DNA of 64,000 bases. Origin: Candidatus Brocadia sp. WS118 (GTDB lineage: Bacteria; Planctomycetota; Brocadiia; Brocadiales; Brocadiaceae). Shown here one piece after another: positions 18,467 to 27,999 of this stretch (position 1 is its first letter; the number at the start of each line of letters is the position of its first letter). The notes beneath the pieces were generated by a model, which worked only from the letters and a program-made list of their open reading frames with translations, ran no database searches and had not been told where the DNA came from. The translations under genes were made by a program, and so were the position numbers. The DNA is taken from assembly GCA_007618135.1 (NCBI GenBank), contig PHFX01000152.1, forward strand, positions 78,687-142,686, read 5' to 3'.

Positions 18467-19555
18467 ATGGGCTTAAATTGTGGTATCGTTGGATTGCCAA
18501 ACGTGGGAAAATCCACCATCTTTAATGCACTGACTTCTGCCAAGGCTGCCTCGGCAAATTATCCTTTTTGTACCATAGATCCCAATGTGGGTATCGTCGC
18601 TGTTCCAGATCAACGTTTGGACAAAATAGCGGAACTGATCCCGACTGAAAAAATTGTTCCTACCACCGTCGAATTTGTAGATATCGCAGGTTTAGTAAAG
18701 GGTGCCAGCCAGGGGGAAGGTTTGGGAAACCAATTTTTAGGACATATTAAAAGTGTCAATGCTGTTTTACATGTGGTGCGATGTTTTGAGAAAAGTGATA
18801 TCGTTCATGTAGAGGGCGGAATAAACCCGATCAGGGATATTGAAATTATCAATACGGAACTGATTCTTGCAGATTTGGAGACCGTTGAAAAGCGATTAGG
18901 TAAAAATGAAAAGTTGATGAAGACGGGAGACAAACACATTATTGCCTCTGTTGGGGTGTTAAAAAAAATCCGCGAGGGACTGAATAATAGTACGCCTGTT
19001 AGACTGTTTGCACTAACGGATGACGAAAGAAAACACATCGATGACCTGCATTTATTGACTGCAAAACCGGTTTTATATGTTATTAATATCTTTGATTACG
19101 AAAAGGATAAACCATACATAGACATGATCACCGATTATTCCACGAAAGAAAATTCCAAATGCGTTGTTATTTCTGGTGATATAGAAGCAGAAATCTCTCA
19201 GATGGAACCAACAGAGAGGAAGATATACTATCAGGAGATGGGAATAGAAGAATCAGGGCTTGAAAGATTGATCCGCGAAACGTATCGTTTGTTGGGCTTA
19301 ATTACCTACTTTACGGCGGGACCTAAAGAGATAAAGGCATGGACTATTAAACAAGGAACAAAGGCTCCTCAGGCAGCTGGCGTAATTCATTCTGATTTTG
19401 AACGTGGATTTATCTGTGCTGAGACTTACAATTATAATGATCTGGTATCGATAGGATCAGAACAAAAAGTCAAAGAAAAGGGGGTTTTAAGACTCGAGGG
19501 GAAGGAATATGTTGTGAAAGACGGGGACATTATGCATTTCAGGTTTAATGTATGA
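18467..19555 (+). CDS. ychF: Ribosome-binding Obg-like ATPase YchF/OLA1
   Basis: YchF is a conserved P-loop NTPase of the Obg family that prefers ATP and binds ribosomes and translation or stress factors. The 362-residue protein has the P-loop GLPNVGKST, the G3-like DIAGLVKGASQGEGLG and a C-terminal TGS domain (about residues 280-362) ending with DGDIMHFRFNV. In place of the usual NKxD guanine-specificity motif it has a non-canonical VINIFD-type segment, consistent with ATP use. The start ATG is supported by the AGGAGA-like site just upstream. It appears monocistronic after a terminator. Confidence 0.95.
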   Translation: MGLNCGIVGLPNVGKSTIFNALTSAKAASANYPFCTIDPNVGIVAVPDQRLDKIAELIPTEKIVPTTVEFVDIAGLVKGASQGEGLGNQFLGHIKSVNAVLHVVRCFEKSDIVHVEGGINPIRDIEIINTELILADLETVEKRLGKNEKLMKTGDKHIIASVGVLKKIREGLNNSTPVRLFALTDDERKHIDDLHLLTAKPVLYVINIFDYEKDKPYIDMITDYSTKENSKCVVISGDIEAEISQMEPTERKIYYQEMGIEESGLERLIRETYRLLGLITYFTAGPKEIKAWTIKQGTKAPQAAGVIHSDFERGFICAETYNYNDLVSIGSEQKVKEKGVLRLEGKEYVVKDGDIMHFRFNV

Positions 19556-19938
19556 GAATTTCTGTAAGTCTTTAGTCTGCATGTGTTATAACTCAAGCGT
19601 ATATGCACGGGTCGTACCATAGTCGTACCTGGTTAAATTGACTGCGAAATAACAGGTTTTGAAATACCCTCTTTGCCATTTAGGATATAATTTTCTAACC
19701 TTCCAATCATATCCCCCTTAGAGTCTAAATCCCTAGCACGTGAAATTGTTATCATAATTTTATTCCTATTACCAAGCCATTGTAATATCAAAAGTCTTGA
19801 AATAGCCTATGGCTAATTTAACCAATACAGCAAAAAAAATCTACCGAGTAACCTCAAAACACATAAGCCGGAATAAGAAACTATCTAACACTTTCGTCCT
19901 TTGTAAAATTACCATTAATCTCTTGAGAACTTGTTGAC
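19556..19938. other. Intergenic region between ychF and nnrE
   Basis: This AT-rich gap of about 380 bases holds no gene that I can support. On the minus strand 19633-19755 there is a 40-codon frame starting MITISRARDLDSKG and ending in VISQSI. It could be a small protein or the end of a decayed gene, but it has no clear ribosome site and no recognised relative. The last 20 bases before nnrE provide only a weak ribosome site. Confidence 0.4.
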
Positions 19939-20613
19939 ATGGAAAAGTCTTTAACCCGCGAAGAGCTACGGAAATTGGATCAGAAGGCCATTGAGGAATA
20001 TAAGATCCCTGGCATCATCCTTATGGAAAATGCCGGTCGGAATGTAGCTGAAGAAGTTTTGAAATCAATACAAAATCCACAAAAAACAAGAGTGGCCATT
20101 TTGTGTGGGAAAGGAAATAACGGTGGTGATGGTTTTGTCGTGGCGAGACACCTTCACAACCGCAACATTTCCGTAAATGTCTTTCTCGTTGCAAAAATTT
20201 CTGATATTGTAAAGGATGCAGATGCGGGTACGAACTTGCAAATACTCTTACATATGAAAATCCCCGTTAGAGAAGTACATGATACCACAGGAGCAATCAG
20301 TGTCTTAAAAGAATTGGGCGGTTACGACATCATCGTTGATGCATTGTTTGGAACGGGACTTTCCGGTGAAGTGCGAGAGCCGTTTAAAACCCTCATCGTG
20401 GGTGTTAATAATCTCAATAAGCCCGTCGTATCTGCGGATATACCATCGGGACTTGACTGCGATAATGGAACTGTATTAGGCAGTGCCATTAAGGCAAATA
20501 AAACGGTAACCTTTGCGGTAAGCAAGAAAGGTTTTTATCTGGGAAACGGACCAACAAACGCAGGAGAAATTGTCATAACCAATATCAGCATCCCGAGAGA
20601 AATAATACCCTAA
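19939..20613 (+). CDS. nnrE: NAD(P)H-hydrate epimerase (YjeF N-terminal domain)
   Basis: NnrE interconverts the R and S forms of damaged NAD(P)H hydrate so that a dehydratase can repair them. The 224-residue protein is a stand-alone YjeF_N domain. It has LMENAGRNVAEE near the start, the GKGNNGGDGFVVARHL phosphate-binding loop, the catalytic Asp region VDALFGTGLSGEV and the ADIPSGLDCDNG motif. In many bacteria this domain is fused to the NnrD dehydratase; here it is separate and no nnrD lies next to it. The gene is convergent with the downstream diguanylate cyclase. Confidence 0.92.
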   Translation: MEKSLTREELRKLDQKAIEEYKIPGIILMENAGRNVAEEVLKSIQNPQKTRVAILCGKGNNGGDGFVVARHLHNRNISVNVFLVAKISDIVKDADAGTNLQILLHMKIPVREVHDTTGAISVLKELGGYDIIVDALFGTGLSGEVREPFKTLIVGVNNLNKPVVSADIPSGLDCDNGTVLGSAIKANKTVTFAVSKKGFYLGNGPTNAGEIVITNISIPREIIP

Positions 20614-20658
20614 CACTGATTTATTTACCAAACCTTCTGGTTTACACGATATCTCTAT

Positions 20659-21555
20659 TTATACCGATACGCAATTTTTGCCAGAAGACTTAGCCTGATG
20701 CATCAATTGGTTTACTCTTTTCAACAACGTATCTACATTATCATTTGACCGCGCAACAGTGGCTGATACAGAAACCGTTACGCGAATAGCGTCAGCCCCC
20801 GCAAAAAAACCCGATTGCTTAATAAGAATACGAATTTTATTCGCTATGGTCTGCAAATGATTTTCAGTAACATTCATGGCAATTACCATAAATTCTTCAC
20901 CACCCCACCGGCCTACCATATCTGTTGCCCTTACGCTATTCAACAGCGTCTTTGACACCATTTTTAACACCGCATCCCCAATCTTAGCGCCATACAAATC
21001 ATTTATCCTTTTGAACCCATCGATATCCACTAAAAAAACCCCGTATGACCAGCCGTACCTATGCATAACACCGAACATGGTTCGCAAATTCATTTCTAAC
21101 CCTCGGCGTTTCATCAATCCTGTGAGGGAATCAAGCAAGGCACACTTTTCAAGTTCTTCAATTTTGTGAGTATACTCTATCTTTGAAGAATTGTCATAAA
21201 GTTCCTCGATAGCGCCAATAACCTGTCCATCCAAATTTTTCAAAGGCAATATACGGACTAAGACTGGTACACGATAACCATCCTTGTGATGAGCATACAC
21301 CTCCATACTCCGTGGGTTACCGTCATTCATTGTTCCTGTAGCCATGCATTCGTTCTCACAGACACCCCTCCCCTGGTCGTCTACATACATTAAAATATCA
21401 TCTCTGCAACACCTTCCTACGGTATCGGAATTCTTATAACCGGTAAGAGTTTCAGTGTTTTTATTCCAGTAGGTTATTACCCTATCCCGGTTAACAGCAC
21501 AAATCCCCCCAGACAAACTATCCAACAAGCTTTTGTGTATATCAGCATTCGTCAT
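20659..21555 (-). CDS. PAS-GGDEF diguanylate cyclase
   Basis: This 298-residue protein probably makes cyclic di-GMP from two GTP. I take the ATG at 21553-21555 as the start because GGAGGAAG precedes it by eight bases; a longer frame to 21588 exists. The N-terminal PAS domain (about 1-130) is preceded by no membrane segment. The GGDEF domain (about 140-295) has an intact active site GGEEF, and RATD five residues before it matches the RxxD inhibitory I-site, so product feedback is expected. It is the only GGDEF protein in the window and is relevant to the c-di-GMP riboswitch and PilZ protein found further right. Confidence 0.9.
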   Translation of the reverse strand: MTNADIHKSLLDSLSGGICAVNRDRVITYWNKNTETLTGYKNSDTVGRCCRDDILMYVDDQGRGVCENECMATGTMNDGNPRSMEVYAHHKDGYRVPVLVRILPLKNLDGQVIGAIEELYDNSSKIEYTHKIEELEKCALLDSLTGLMKRRGLEMNLRTMFGVMHRYGWSYGVFLVDIDGFKRINDLYGAKIGDAVLKMVSKTLLNSVRATDMVGRWGGEEFMVIAMNVTENHLQTIANKIRILIKQSGFFAGADAIRVTVSVSATVARSNDNVDTLLKRVNQLMHQAKSSGKNCVSV

Positions 21556-21676
21556 TACTGCCACTTCCTCCAATACATAAAAACCCAATCATCCATCAGA
21601 TAACGTTATTTTGTCCTCGTATTATCGGCCAAATATGAAAATACTTAAGACTGAAAACACCCCTGTAAATACTGAT

Positions 21677-22534
21677 TTACCCATTAGGCAAAATCTTATC
21701 GGATTGTATCTTTGCATGATAGGAACTTCGCACAAGAGGTCCCGATTCTATAGAATTAAACCCCATGTTCTTTCCTTCAAACCGGAGTCTTTCAAATTCT
21801 TCTGGCTTATAATAACGATCGATCGGCAGGGCATTTCTCTTCGGACTCAGATATTGTCCAATCGTAAGCATATCGCAATGTGCATTTTTTATATCAGCCA
21901 TAACATCAATTATCTCATCCCATGTCTCACCCAGTCCTACCATAAATCCTGATTTTGTTATTAATGATGGATTTTGCTTGTGTATATCTTTCAGTAATTT
22001 TAAAGACCGCCCGTAATTGGCCATTGGCCTTACAAACGAATAAAGACGGGATACCGTTTCTATGTTATGGTTAACGATGTCAGGTCCGGCATTAATCACC
22101 GTTTCTAATGCTGCTGCTGATCCACGAAAATCAGGTATTAATACTTCGATCTTACAATTTTTGATATGCTTCCGAATGAGTGTAATTGTCTCAGCATAAA
22201 CTGATGCACCACCATCAGGTAAGTCGTCCCTTGTCACGGAGGTTATTACGACGTAGCTAAGTTTCATCTTCACAATGGCCGCTGCGATTCGTTGCGATTC
22301 ATTTTTGTCGGCCATATAGGGATGTCCCTTTTTTACAGCACAAAATCCACATTGTCTGGTACATATGTCTCCAAGTATTAAAAATGTTGCGGTACGCTGT
22401 TCAAAACACTCGCCAATATTTGGGCACATAGCCTCTTCACATACGGTATGAAGCCGCTCTTCTCGTAAGATACTTTTTATCTCTGTGAAATTTTTTCCTG
22501 ATGGCAACTTTATCTTTAGCCAATGGGGACGCAT
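21677..22534 (-). CDS. lipA: Lipoyl synthase
   Basis: LipA is a radical-SAM enzyme that inserts two sulfurs into protein-bound octanoyl groups. The 285-residue protein has both cluster motifs: Cys32, Cys37 and Cys43 (CEEAMCPNIGEC) for the auxiliary cluster that is consumed as the sulfur donor, and Cys58, Cys62, Cys65 (CTRQCGFC) for the radical-SAM cluster. The RSSYHA motif near the C-terminus supplies the conserved serine. It sits in the same minus-strand block as lipB and the E2, E1-beta and E1-alpha genes, so it matures their lipoyl domain. A PI3/4-kinase-like gene separates it from lipB. Confidence 0.96.
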   Translation of the reverse strand: MRPHWLKIKLPSGKNFTEIKSILREERLHTVCEEAMCPNIGECFEQRTATFLILGDICTRQCGFCAVKKGHPYMADKNESQRIAAAIVKMKLSYVVITSVTRDDLPDGGASVYAETITLIRKHIKNCKIEVLIPDFRGSAAALETVINAGPDIVNHNIETVSRLYSFVRPMANYGRSLKLLKDIHKQNPSLITKSGFMVGLGETWDEIIDVMADIKNAHCDMLTIGQYLSPKRNALPIDRYYKPEEFERLRFEGKNMGFNSIESGPLVRSSYHAKIQSDKILPNG

Positions 22535-22582
22535 AATAAAATCCGTGACAATGATATATATTAAGGTTTAATTTCAAAGTTG

Positions 22583-22657
22583 AGATTCTTCGGTCGTTTC
22601 ACTTCCTCAGAATGGCAGAATAATGCGAAAATGTCATCTGAGCGGAGCAAAGAATCT
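22583..22657. repeat. Short element with inverted ends between lipA and the kinase-like gene
   Basis: The 75-base segment starts AGATTCTTCGGTCG and ends GCGGAGCAAAGAATCT, so its ends are imperfect inverted repeats, with further complementarity inward (CTCAGAATG and TCATCTGAG). It resembles the dispersed non-coding palindromes found in many environmental bacterial genomes. No protein is encoded. It could act as a transcript-processing hairpin. Confidence 0.5.
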
Positions 22658-22737
22658 AATTTAAGATTGAAAGGTGTGGGGTTAAGAAATGAAAAGAGTA
22701 AGAGAATTCATAAGGGCAAAACTTTGCAAGGTTATAT

Positions 22738-23550
22738 TTACCCATTTTTTCTCTTAAGAATACTAGAGATTTCTTCCTTCAAAGCATTCCGCCACAGTAA
22801 ATATTTCCTAGGAAAGGGCTTGTCTTTCTTTAACATAGTATACAAATAATTAATCCTCGACTCTACCATCAGTTTAGCCATCTCTGTGTTATCATGCACG
22901 TAGGTATTTATTAACTCTAATATTCTGTCTTTATTAACATAAAATTTTTCTACTATTTCTATGATATGTGGCATATCATGAATAACACTTTTACTGAAGA
23001 ACAATACGACCGAATCAGGAAAAGATAATATATCGTCGTCTTTACCGATAACAAGAGATGCATTGTGATCTATAGCATGTATCTTCCCATCATCGGTAAA
23101 TAATACATTTCCTAAATGCCTGTCGCTATTCCCAATGATAAAATCAAAAACCTTCAACCGTTCGTAATCTTTCTTTTCTTCATCCGTAAATCTATCAATC
23201 TGATACCCATCCTTGGCGTTCTTAATCCAATCCTGAACCGAACCATCATACTGTATATTACCAATAGTATCATCAATCACCATCGTTTTGGGCACCAACC
23301 CAAGACCTACGATCTTGTCAATTTGATAAACAATCGCTTCCCGGATTGCAGTATCGGGATTTTCAGCCATCCAGTAATGCCGGATGTCACATTTGAATAG
23401 TACTGTACTTCCATCCTTAAATATTATCTTTTCAGGTCCACGTGGCCCACCCATCCATCGGTCGTATTCGATATGATCTATCTCTTTGTCCTTTATCGTG
23501 CCAAAGATCCCTTCTTTAATGCCTCTTTCAAAAATATTTTTTTCTATCAT
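22738..23550 (-). CDS. PI3/4-kinase-like protein
   Basis: This 270-residue protein resembles the bacterial branch of phosphatidylinositol 3-/4-kinase-related, HipA-like kinases. The catalytic-loop motif GNSDRHLGN places Asp143 and Asn148, and the metal-binding motif follows at AIDHNAS (Asp161). An upstream FKDGSTVLFKCD segment is a plausible ATP-binding lysine strand. Homologous families phosphorylate proteins or small molecules; the substrate cannot be predicted and lipid kinase activity should not be assumed. There is no membrane segment. The gene lies between lipA and lipB on the same strand, with gaps of about 200 and 136 bases, so the association may be casual or functional. Confidence 0.75.
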   Translation of the reverse strand: MIEKNIFERGIKEGIFGTIKDKEIDHIEYDRWMGGPRGPEKIIFKDGSTVLFKCDIRHYWMAENPDTAIREAIVYQIDKIVGLGLVPKTMVIDDTIGNIQYDGSVQDWIKNAKDGYQIDRFTDEEKKDYERLKVFDFIIGNSDRHLGNVLFTDDGKIHAIDHNASLVIGKDDDILSFPDSVVLFFSKSVIHDMPHIIEIVEKFYVNKDRILELINTYVHDNTEMAKLMVESRINYLYTMLKKDKPFPRKYLLWRNALKEEISSILKRKNG

Positions 23551-23686
23551 ATTGGGGTTTTTACCTTTTTGTTAAAGTATAAAACAAAAATTTCTATTTC
23601 TTATATCATAATTATCAAAGAGGATATTAAAAAACCAAGACCAACTTTCTGGAGTAAAATGATACATATATTTTATGCAATTCCCC

Positions 23687-24394
23687 TTATCCCATTACAA
23701 AATTTTTTCCCACCCCTAACCGCTGAATCATGGCACTTATTCCGATAGATACCAGCTGTCCCTGAAATACATCAGAATAGTGACCTGCAAGCTCACGGCA
23801 AATCGCTTTTATACTTATATTTTTCTTTAATAAATTTTGGAGTGAGGTAACCATTACTCCCTGAATTCCACAGGGTGTAATGAATTGAAAAGGAGATACG
23901 TCGTTATTCACATTCAGTGAAAACCCGTGTATAGTATAACCCCATGCAATTCTAACCCCAATAAACCCAATCTTTGCCCCTTTTACCCAGACGCCAGTGT
24001 AACCCTCTTTTCGTTCAGCGGCAATATTACAACCTGATAGTGTCCTTATCATCACCTCTTCCAGCATTCGCAGATATTGGTAATAATCGTTTGTATACGT
24101 GGACATTTTTATGATGGGATACCCAATCACCTGGCCAGGACCGTGATAAGTTGCTAATCCCCCCCGGTCGGTCTTATAAACAGCGAAACCATTTTTCACG
24201 TAATATTCACGATTCGATATTAAGTTGCCTTCTTTGTACCTACGCCCAAAGGTAAATGTCGGTGGATGTTGAAGCAAGATGAGACAATCTTCTATATTGC
24301 CTGAAATTCTTGCCTCAAGCAAGGCCTTTTGAAGCTCCCACGCCTTACCATACTCCACCATACCCAGTTGGAGGAGAAGATTTTTCCTTCTCAT
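23687..24394 (-). CDS. lipB: Octanoyltransferase LipB
   Basis: LipB transfers octanoate from acyl carrier protein to lipoyl domains, the first step of de novo lipoylation. The 235-residue protein shows RGGLATYHGPGQVIGYPI, the lysine in GAKIGFIGVRI and the acyl-accepting cysteine in TPCGIQG. The ORF start gives a 50-base overlap with the E2 gene, which is unusual but keeps the first strand (LLQLGMVEYGKAW); an internal Met12 start would lose it. LipA, its partner, lies two genes downstream. The C-terminal tail after the Cys motif is somewhat longer than in the E. coli enzyme. Confidence 0.94.
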   Translation of the reverse strand: MRRKNLLLQLGMVEYGKAWELQKALLEARISGNIEDCLILLQHPPTFTFGRRYKEGNLISNREYYVKNGFAVYKTDRGGLATYHGPGQVIGYPIIKMSTYTNDYYQYLRMLEEVMIRTLSGCNIAAERKEGYTGVWVKGAKIGFIGVRIAWGYTIHGFSLNVNNDVSPFQFITPCGIQGVMVTSLQNLLKKNISIKAICRELAGHYSDVFQGQLVSIGISAMIQRLGVGKNFVMG

Positions 24395-25601
24395 ACAGAG
24401 GGATCTCCCATTCTTCTAAAATAGCCTTTACCTTACGAAGGAATGCATCGGCATCAGCTCCGTCCATGACTCGATGATCAAATGAAAGACTAAGGTACAC
24501 CATTGACCGTATTGCAATTGCATCACCTATGATGACGGGCCTTTTTGTAATTGATCCAACGCCCAAAATAGCTACCTGCGGCAATAAAATAACAGGGGTT
24601 CCAAACAGGCTTCCATTAATACCGTAATTCGTAATGGTAAATGTCCCTTCCCGGACGTCTTCTGGTTTTAGTTTCTTGGTGCGTGCACGTTGTGCTATAT
24701 CCTGGATTTCCCGTGATAACTGTAAAAGATCTTTCTTATCAGCATCTTTTATTACAGGGACGATCAATCCGTCTTCAAGGGACACCGCTATTCCAACGTT
24801 GACGTAGTTTTTCTGTAAAATGCCATCATCTGCCCATGAGGCATTCAAAATAGGCTGTTCTTTAAGGGCACGGGCCGTTGCAAGGGTAATAAAGGGAAGA
24901 TATGTAAGATGAACCCCATCCTTTTTTAACCGGTCTTTGTTTAGTTCACGATATCGTTCAACCTTTGTCATATCAACTTCAAAAACCGTCGTTACATGGG
25001 CGGCCGTCCGTTTGCTCTGCAACATCCTATCGGCCGTGATTTTTCGCTTGGGACTTAAAGGAATATAAATCTCCTTGTCCAGTATCCTTTTTTCAGCCTC
25101 AACAGAGGGAGTAACAACAGCACCGGACCCTGAAGTCACATAATCCAAAACATCCTTTTTCGTGACTCGCCCGCCTTCGCCGGTACCCTTCACCTCTTCT
25201 AAATTAACGTTATGTTCTTTGGCCAATCTTCTCACCAAAGGGGAATACCTTTTTTCTACCTCTTCTGTCTCCTGAATTCCTTTTGCAACCTCAACATTTT
25301 CAATCTTTTTTGCAACTTCAGGCTTTTCTGGAGATATGCTCACCCCTTCTTTTGGTTCAATCGGTTCGATTTCTGCTAATATTGTCTGGACAGGCAGAGT
25401 TCTCCCTTCGGGATGGAGAATCTTTTTTATAATCCCGTTGACTGACGATGGTACCTCTGTATCAATTTTATCAGTGCTGATTTCCACGATGGGTTGTTCC
25501 TTTTCAACCCTATCCCCCTCGTGCACAAGCCACTTGGTAATGGTCCCCTCCGCTACACTTTCACCCATTTGTGGCATAATCACATTAATAGGCATATTCA
25601 A
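24345..25601 (-). CDS. Dihydrolipoamide acyltransferase (E2) of a 2-oxoacid dehydrogenase complex
   Basis: This 418-residue protein forms the core of the complex and carries acyl groups on a lipoyl arm. Residues 3-77 are one lipoyl domain with the modified lysine at Lys45 (STDKIDTE). A flexible linker follows, then a peripheral-subunit-binding domain (about 119-155, SPLVRRLAKEHNV to DVLDYV) and the acyltransferase domain, with His376 in FDHRVMDG. There is a single lipoyl domain, as in acetoin, branched-chain or Gram-positive-type pyruvate complexes. It follows E1-beta by 22 bases. No E3 gene is present nearby. Confidence 0.94.
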   Translation of the reverse strand: MNMPINVIMPQMGESVAEGTITKWLVHEGDRVEKEQPIVEISTDKIDTEVPSSVNGIIKKILHPEGRTLPVQTILAEIEPIEPKEGVSISPEKPEVAKKIENVEVAKGIQETEEVEKRYSPLVRRLAKEHNVNLEEVKGTGEGGRVTKKDVLDYVTSGSGAVVTPSVEAEKRILDKEIYIPLSPKRKITADRMLQSKRTAAHVTTVFEVDMTKVERYRELNKDRLKKDGVHLTYLPFITLATARALKEQPILNASWADDGILQKNYVNVGIAVSLEDGLIVPVIKDADKKDLLQLSREIQDIAQRARTKKLKPEDVREGTFTITNYGINGSLFGTPVILLPQVAILGVGSITKRPVIIGDAIAIRSMVYLSLSFDHRVMDGADADAFLRKVKAILEEWEIPLYEKEKSSPPTGYGGVW

Positions 25602-25623
25602 AATCTCCTCACACTGACTCCCA

Positions 25624-26598
25624 TTAATAGCGCATTAATTTCTCAATCGCTGAAACGACATCTTTTCCTTGCGGGATAAAGGCTTCTTCCATCTGTGCAC
25701 TATACGGGACGGGCGTATCCGGTGCTGCAACACGAATAACAGGCCCATCCAGATAATCAAAGCAATATTCATTAATCAAGGCAGAGACTTCGGCGCCAAC
25801 ACCACCCGTCTTCGTTTGTTCATGCAATACGACAACTTTGTTTGTCTTTTTTACGGTATTAAAGATTGCTTTTTTATCTAACGGCAAGATTGTTCTCAAG
25901 TCAATGATTTCACAAGAAATTCCCTTTTGCTTGAGCAACTGTGACGCCTCAAGTGCGGTATGAACCATTGCCCCGTACGTGATAACCGATACATCCGTGC
26001 CCTCCAGGGCAATTCTCGCCTTTCCTATGGGAACAACGTAATCTTCTTCAGGAACAGTGTCTTTAATGCGCCGGTAAAGATATTTGTGTTCACAATAGAT
26101 AACAGGGTCGTTATCACGAATGGACGCCTTTAACAAACCTTTAGCATCATATGCGGTAGAAGGCGCAACGATTTTTAGTCCAGGAATATTAAAAAAGAAC
26201 CCCTCAATACACTGTGAGTGAAATGCCCCGCCATGGATATTTCCTCCGTATGGTGCCCGTACAACAATGGGAGTAGCGCCCCCCCAACGATAATGATTCT
26301 TTGCTGCTACATTTACCAGTTGATCAAATGCACAGGAGATAAAATCGGCAAACTGCATCTCCACAATGGGACGCATACCAACAAGTGCTGCACCAATGGC
26401 AGCGCCGGTAAAACCCGATTCTGACAACGGGGTGTCTAAAACACGCCATTCGCCATACTTATCTGAAAGACCTTCTGTTACACGAAAAGCGCCCCCATAA
26501 ACCCCCACGTCTTCACCCAGGATGAACACGCTGGTATCTCGTGCCATTTCTTCGTCCATCGCCTCTTTAATCGCATCGAGATAGGTAATCTCTTTCAT
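25624..26598 (-). CDS. 2-oxoacid dehydrogenase E1 component, beta subunit
   Basis: The 324-residue protein is the beta half of a heterotetrameric thiamine-diphosphate E1 enzyme. It begins with the typical ITYLDAIKEAMDEEM and includes GEDVGVYGGAF, the TPSTAYDAKGLLKASI-type segment (here APSTAYDAKG) and the C-terminal transketolase domain. It overlaps the alpha gene by four bases (ATGA), so translation is coupled. Pyruvate, acetoin and branched-chain E1 subunits are hard to tell apart by eye, so the substrate is left open. Confidence 0.94.
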   Translation of the reverse strand: MKEITYLDAIKEAMDEEMARDTSVFILGEDVGVYGGAFRVTEGLSDKYGEWRVLDTPLSESGFTGAAIGAALVGMRPIVEMQFADFISCAFDQLVNVAAKNHYRWGGATPIVVRAPYGGNIHGGAFHSQCIEGFFFNIPGLKIVAPSTAYDAKGLLKASIRDNDPVIYCEHKYLYRRIKDTVPEEDYVVPIGKARIALEGTDVSVITYGAMVHTALEASQLLKQKGISCEIIDLRTILPLDKKAIFNTVKKTNKVVVLHEQTKTGGVGAEVSALINEYCFDYLDGPVIRVAAPDTPVPYSAQMEEAFIPQGKDVVSAIEKLMRY

Positions 26599-27581
26599 AT
26601 TCTCTGCTCCTTTTCTATAGGCGTTGCATAAAGGCCCTTCAAACCATCTTCTGGGTTGGGATACGGACTTTCTTCAGCAAATGCCTCAGCCTCTTCGATC
26701 TCTTTTTTTACCCGTGAGTCAATGCCATCCAGTTCCTCTTTTCCGGCAACATTGTTTTCCATGAAATATTTTTCCATATGTAAAACAGGGTCCCTTTTCT
26801 TCCATTCTTCTAATAATTCTCGTGGGACATATTTGGCGCTGTCATGCTCTGAATGGCCATGCATCCTCATAGTCTTGCATTCTATAAAGGTAGGTCCTCC
26901 ACCATTCCTGGCAATATCATAAGCCTCCTTCGCGGCCTTGTAAACCTCCACAGCGTTATTACCATCTACGATCTTACTGGGCATACCATAAGCAAGGGCA
27001 CGTTCCGCAACATCCTTAATTGCCATCTGGAGCTTTAATGGAGTAGAATAGGCATACTTGTTGTTATTACAGATAAATACAATGGGTAATTTCCTTACAG
27101 AGGCGAAATTCATTCCTTCGTGGAAATCACCACGGCTTGTTCCACCATCACCGGTACAGGCTGCTATAACCCTCTTTTCACCGCGTATTTTAAAAGCAAG
27201 GGCAGCACCAGTTCCCACAGGATAATTATCTGCCAGATGACTGGGAAAGCCAAAGACACCAAAATTCAAATCTCCAATATGGACATTCCCTTCCTTCCCC
27301 CCGGTAACACCGGTCTTTTTTCCGAAGTACTGAGCCATGATACGTTTTGCCGAAATACCTCGAATTAAAAAGACACCCATGTCTCTAAAATATGGGGCTG
27401 CAATGTCATTTTTCTCAAGGGCATAACCATACCCCACAGAAATAGCCTCAGTACCATTACTCGTCCACGCCCCCCCCAATATCCTTCCTTGATGATACAA
27501 TGATGTAACCCGTTCTTCCAACCTTCGTGTTAATTTCAGATAATAGTATAATTGCAATAAATCTTCTCGCTTAATATCCAT
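26595..27581 (-). CDS. 2-oxoacid dehydrogenase E1 component, alpha subunit
   Basis: This 328-residue subunit binds thiamine diphosphate through GDGGTSRGDFHEGMNFASV, which ends with the CNNNKYAYSTP segment. The phosphorylation-loop-like region HGHSEHDSAKYVP is also present. It leads the run E1-alpha, E1-beta, E2, lipB. Anammox bacteria have ferredoxin-type pyruvate enzymes for autotrophy, so this complex would serve an oxidative or dissimilatory step, or degradation of acetoin or branched 2-oxoacids. This last point is inference. Confidence 0.94.
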   Translation of the reverse strand: MDIKREDLLQLYYYLKLTRRLEERVTSLYHQGRILGGAWTSNGTEAISVGYGYALEKNDIAAPYFRDMGVFLIRGISAKRIMAQYFGKKTGVTGGKEGNVHIGDLNFGVFGFPSHLADNYPVGTGAALAFKIRGEKRVIAACTGDGGTSRGDFHEGMNFASVRKLPIVFICNNNKYAYSTPLKLQMAIKDVAERALAYGMPSKIVDGNNAVEVYKAAKEAYDIARNGGGPTFIECKTMRMHGHSEHDSAKYVPRELLEEWKKRDPVLHMEKYFMENNVAGKEELDGIDSRVKKEIEEAEAFAEESPYPNPEDGLKGLYATPIEKEQRI

Positions 27582-27660
27582 CGTTTAGTCCACCTGAAAT
27601 CACAATCTGATAATATTTTCTCTGCACCCTTTGCGTGCTTTGCGGTGAATTACCAGGGAT

Positions 27661-27906
27661 TTATAGACCGCCGGTAATGGCCCGGTCAATCTCAATCTGG
27701 GCCTTAAGTTCCATCACATGATTAGTTAGCTCAGCAATATGCCCCTTCTCCCACTCCGCAAGGGTGAGTAACATTTTGCGAGTGGCAGGCTTTGCCGCCT
27801 GCAATGCCGCCCGATAGTAATAATCATATGATTCCTGTTCGTGCTTAATTGCCTCAATGAGCAGATCTATTATGGCGCCTGGTTCTGATGTCTGATTAAC
27901 CTTCAT
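27661..27906 (-). CDS. Short ferritin-like (rubrerythrin-type) protein
   Basis: The 81-residue protein is two amphipathic helices with the ligand pattern of half a ferritin-like bundle: HEQESYDYY in the first helix (Glu23) and EWEKGHIAEL in the second (Glu53 with His56). Two copies would form a four-helix bundle with a di-iron site. It may serve in iron storage or peroxide reduction. A clear GGAGGGGGG site precedes the ATG. It lies upstream of E1-alpha on the same strand, 79 bases away, without an obvious functional tie. Confidence 0.75.
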   Translation of the reverse strand: MKVNQTSEPGAIIDLLIEAIKHEQESYDYYYRAALQAAKPATRKMLLTLAEWEKGHIAELTNHVMELKAQIEIDRAITGGL

Positions 27907-27999
27907 ACAACCCCCCTCCTGAAATAAATACCGTTCCCCACGGAAATACTCGTAGTGCGTTCAGCATAATATTTCGTGATATGTCATATTTCCCCGTAA

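Noticed and set aside
19633..19755. 40-codon frame between ychF and nnrE
   Set aside because: Too short and without support; reported only within the intergenic description.
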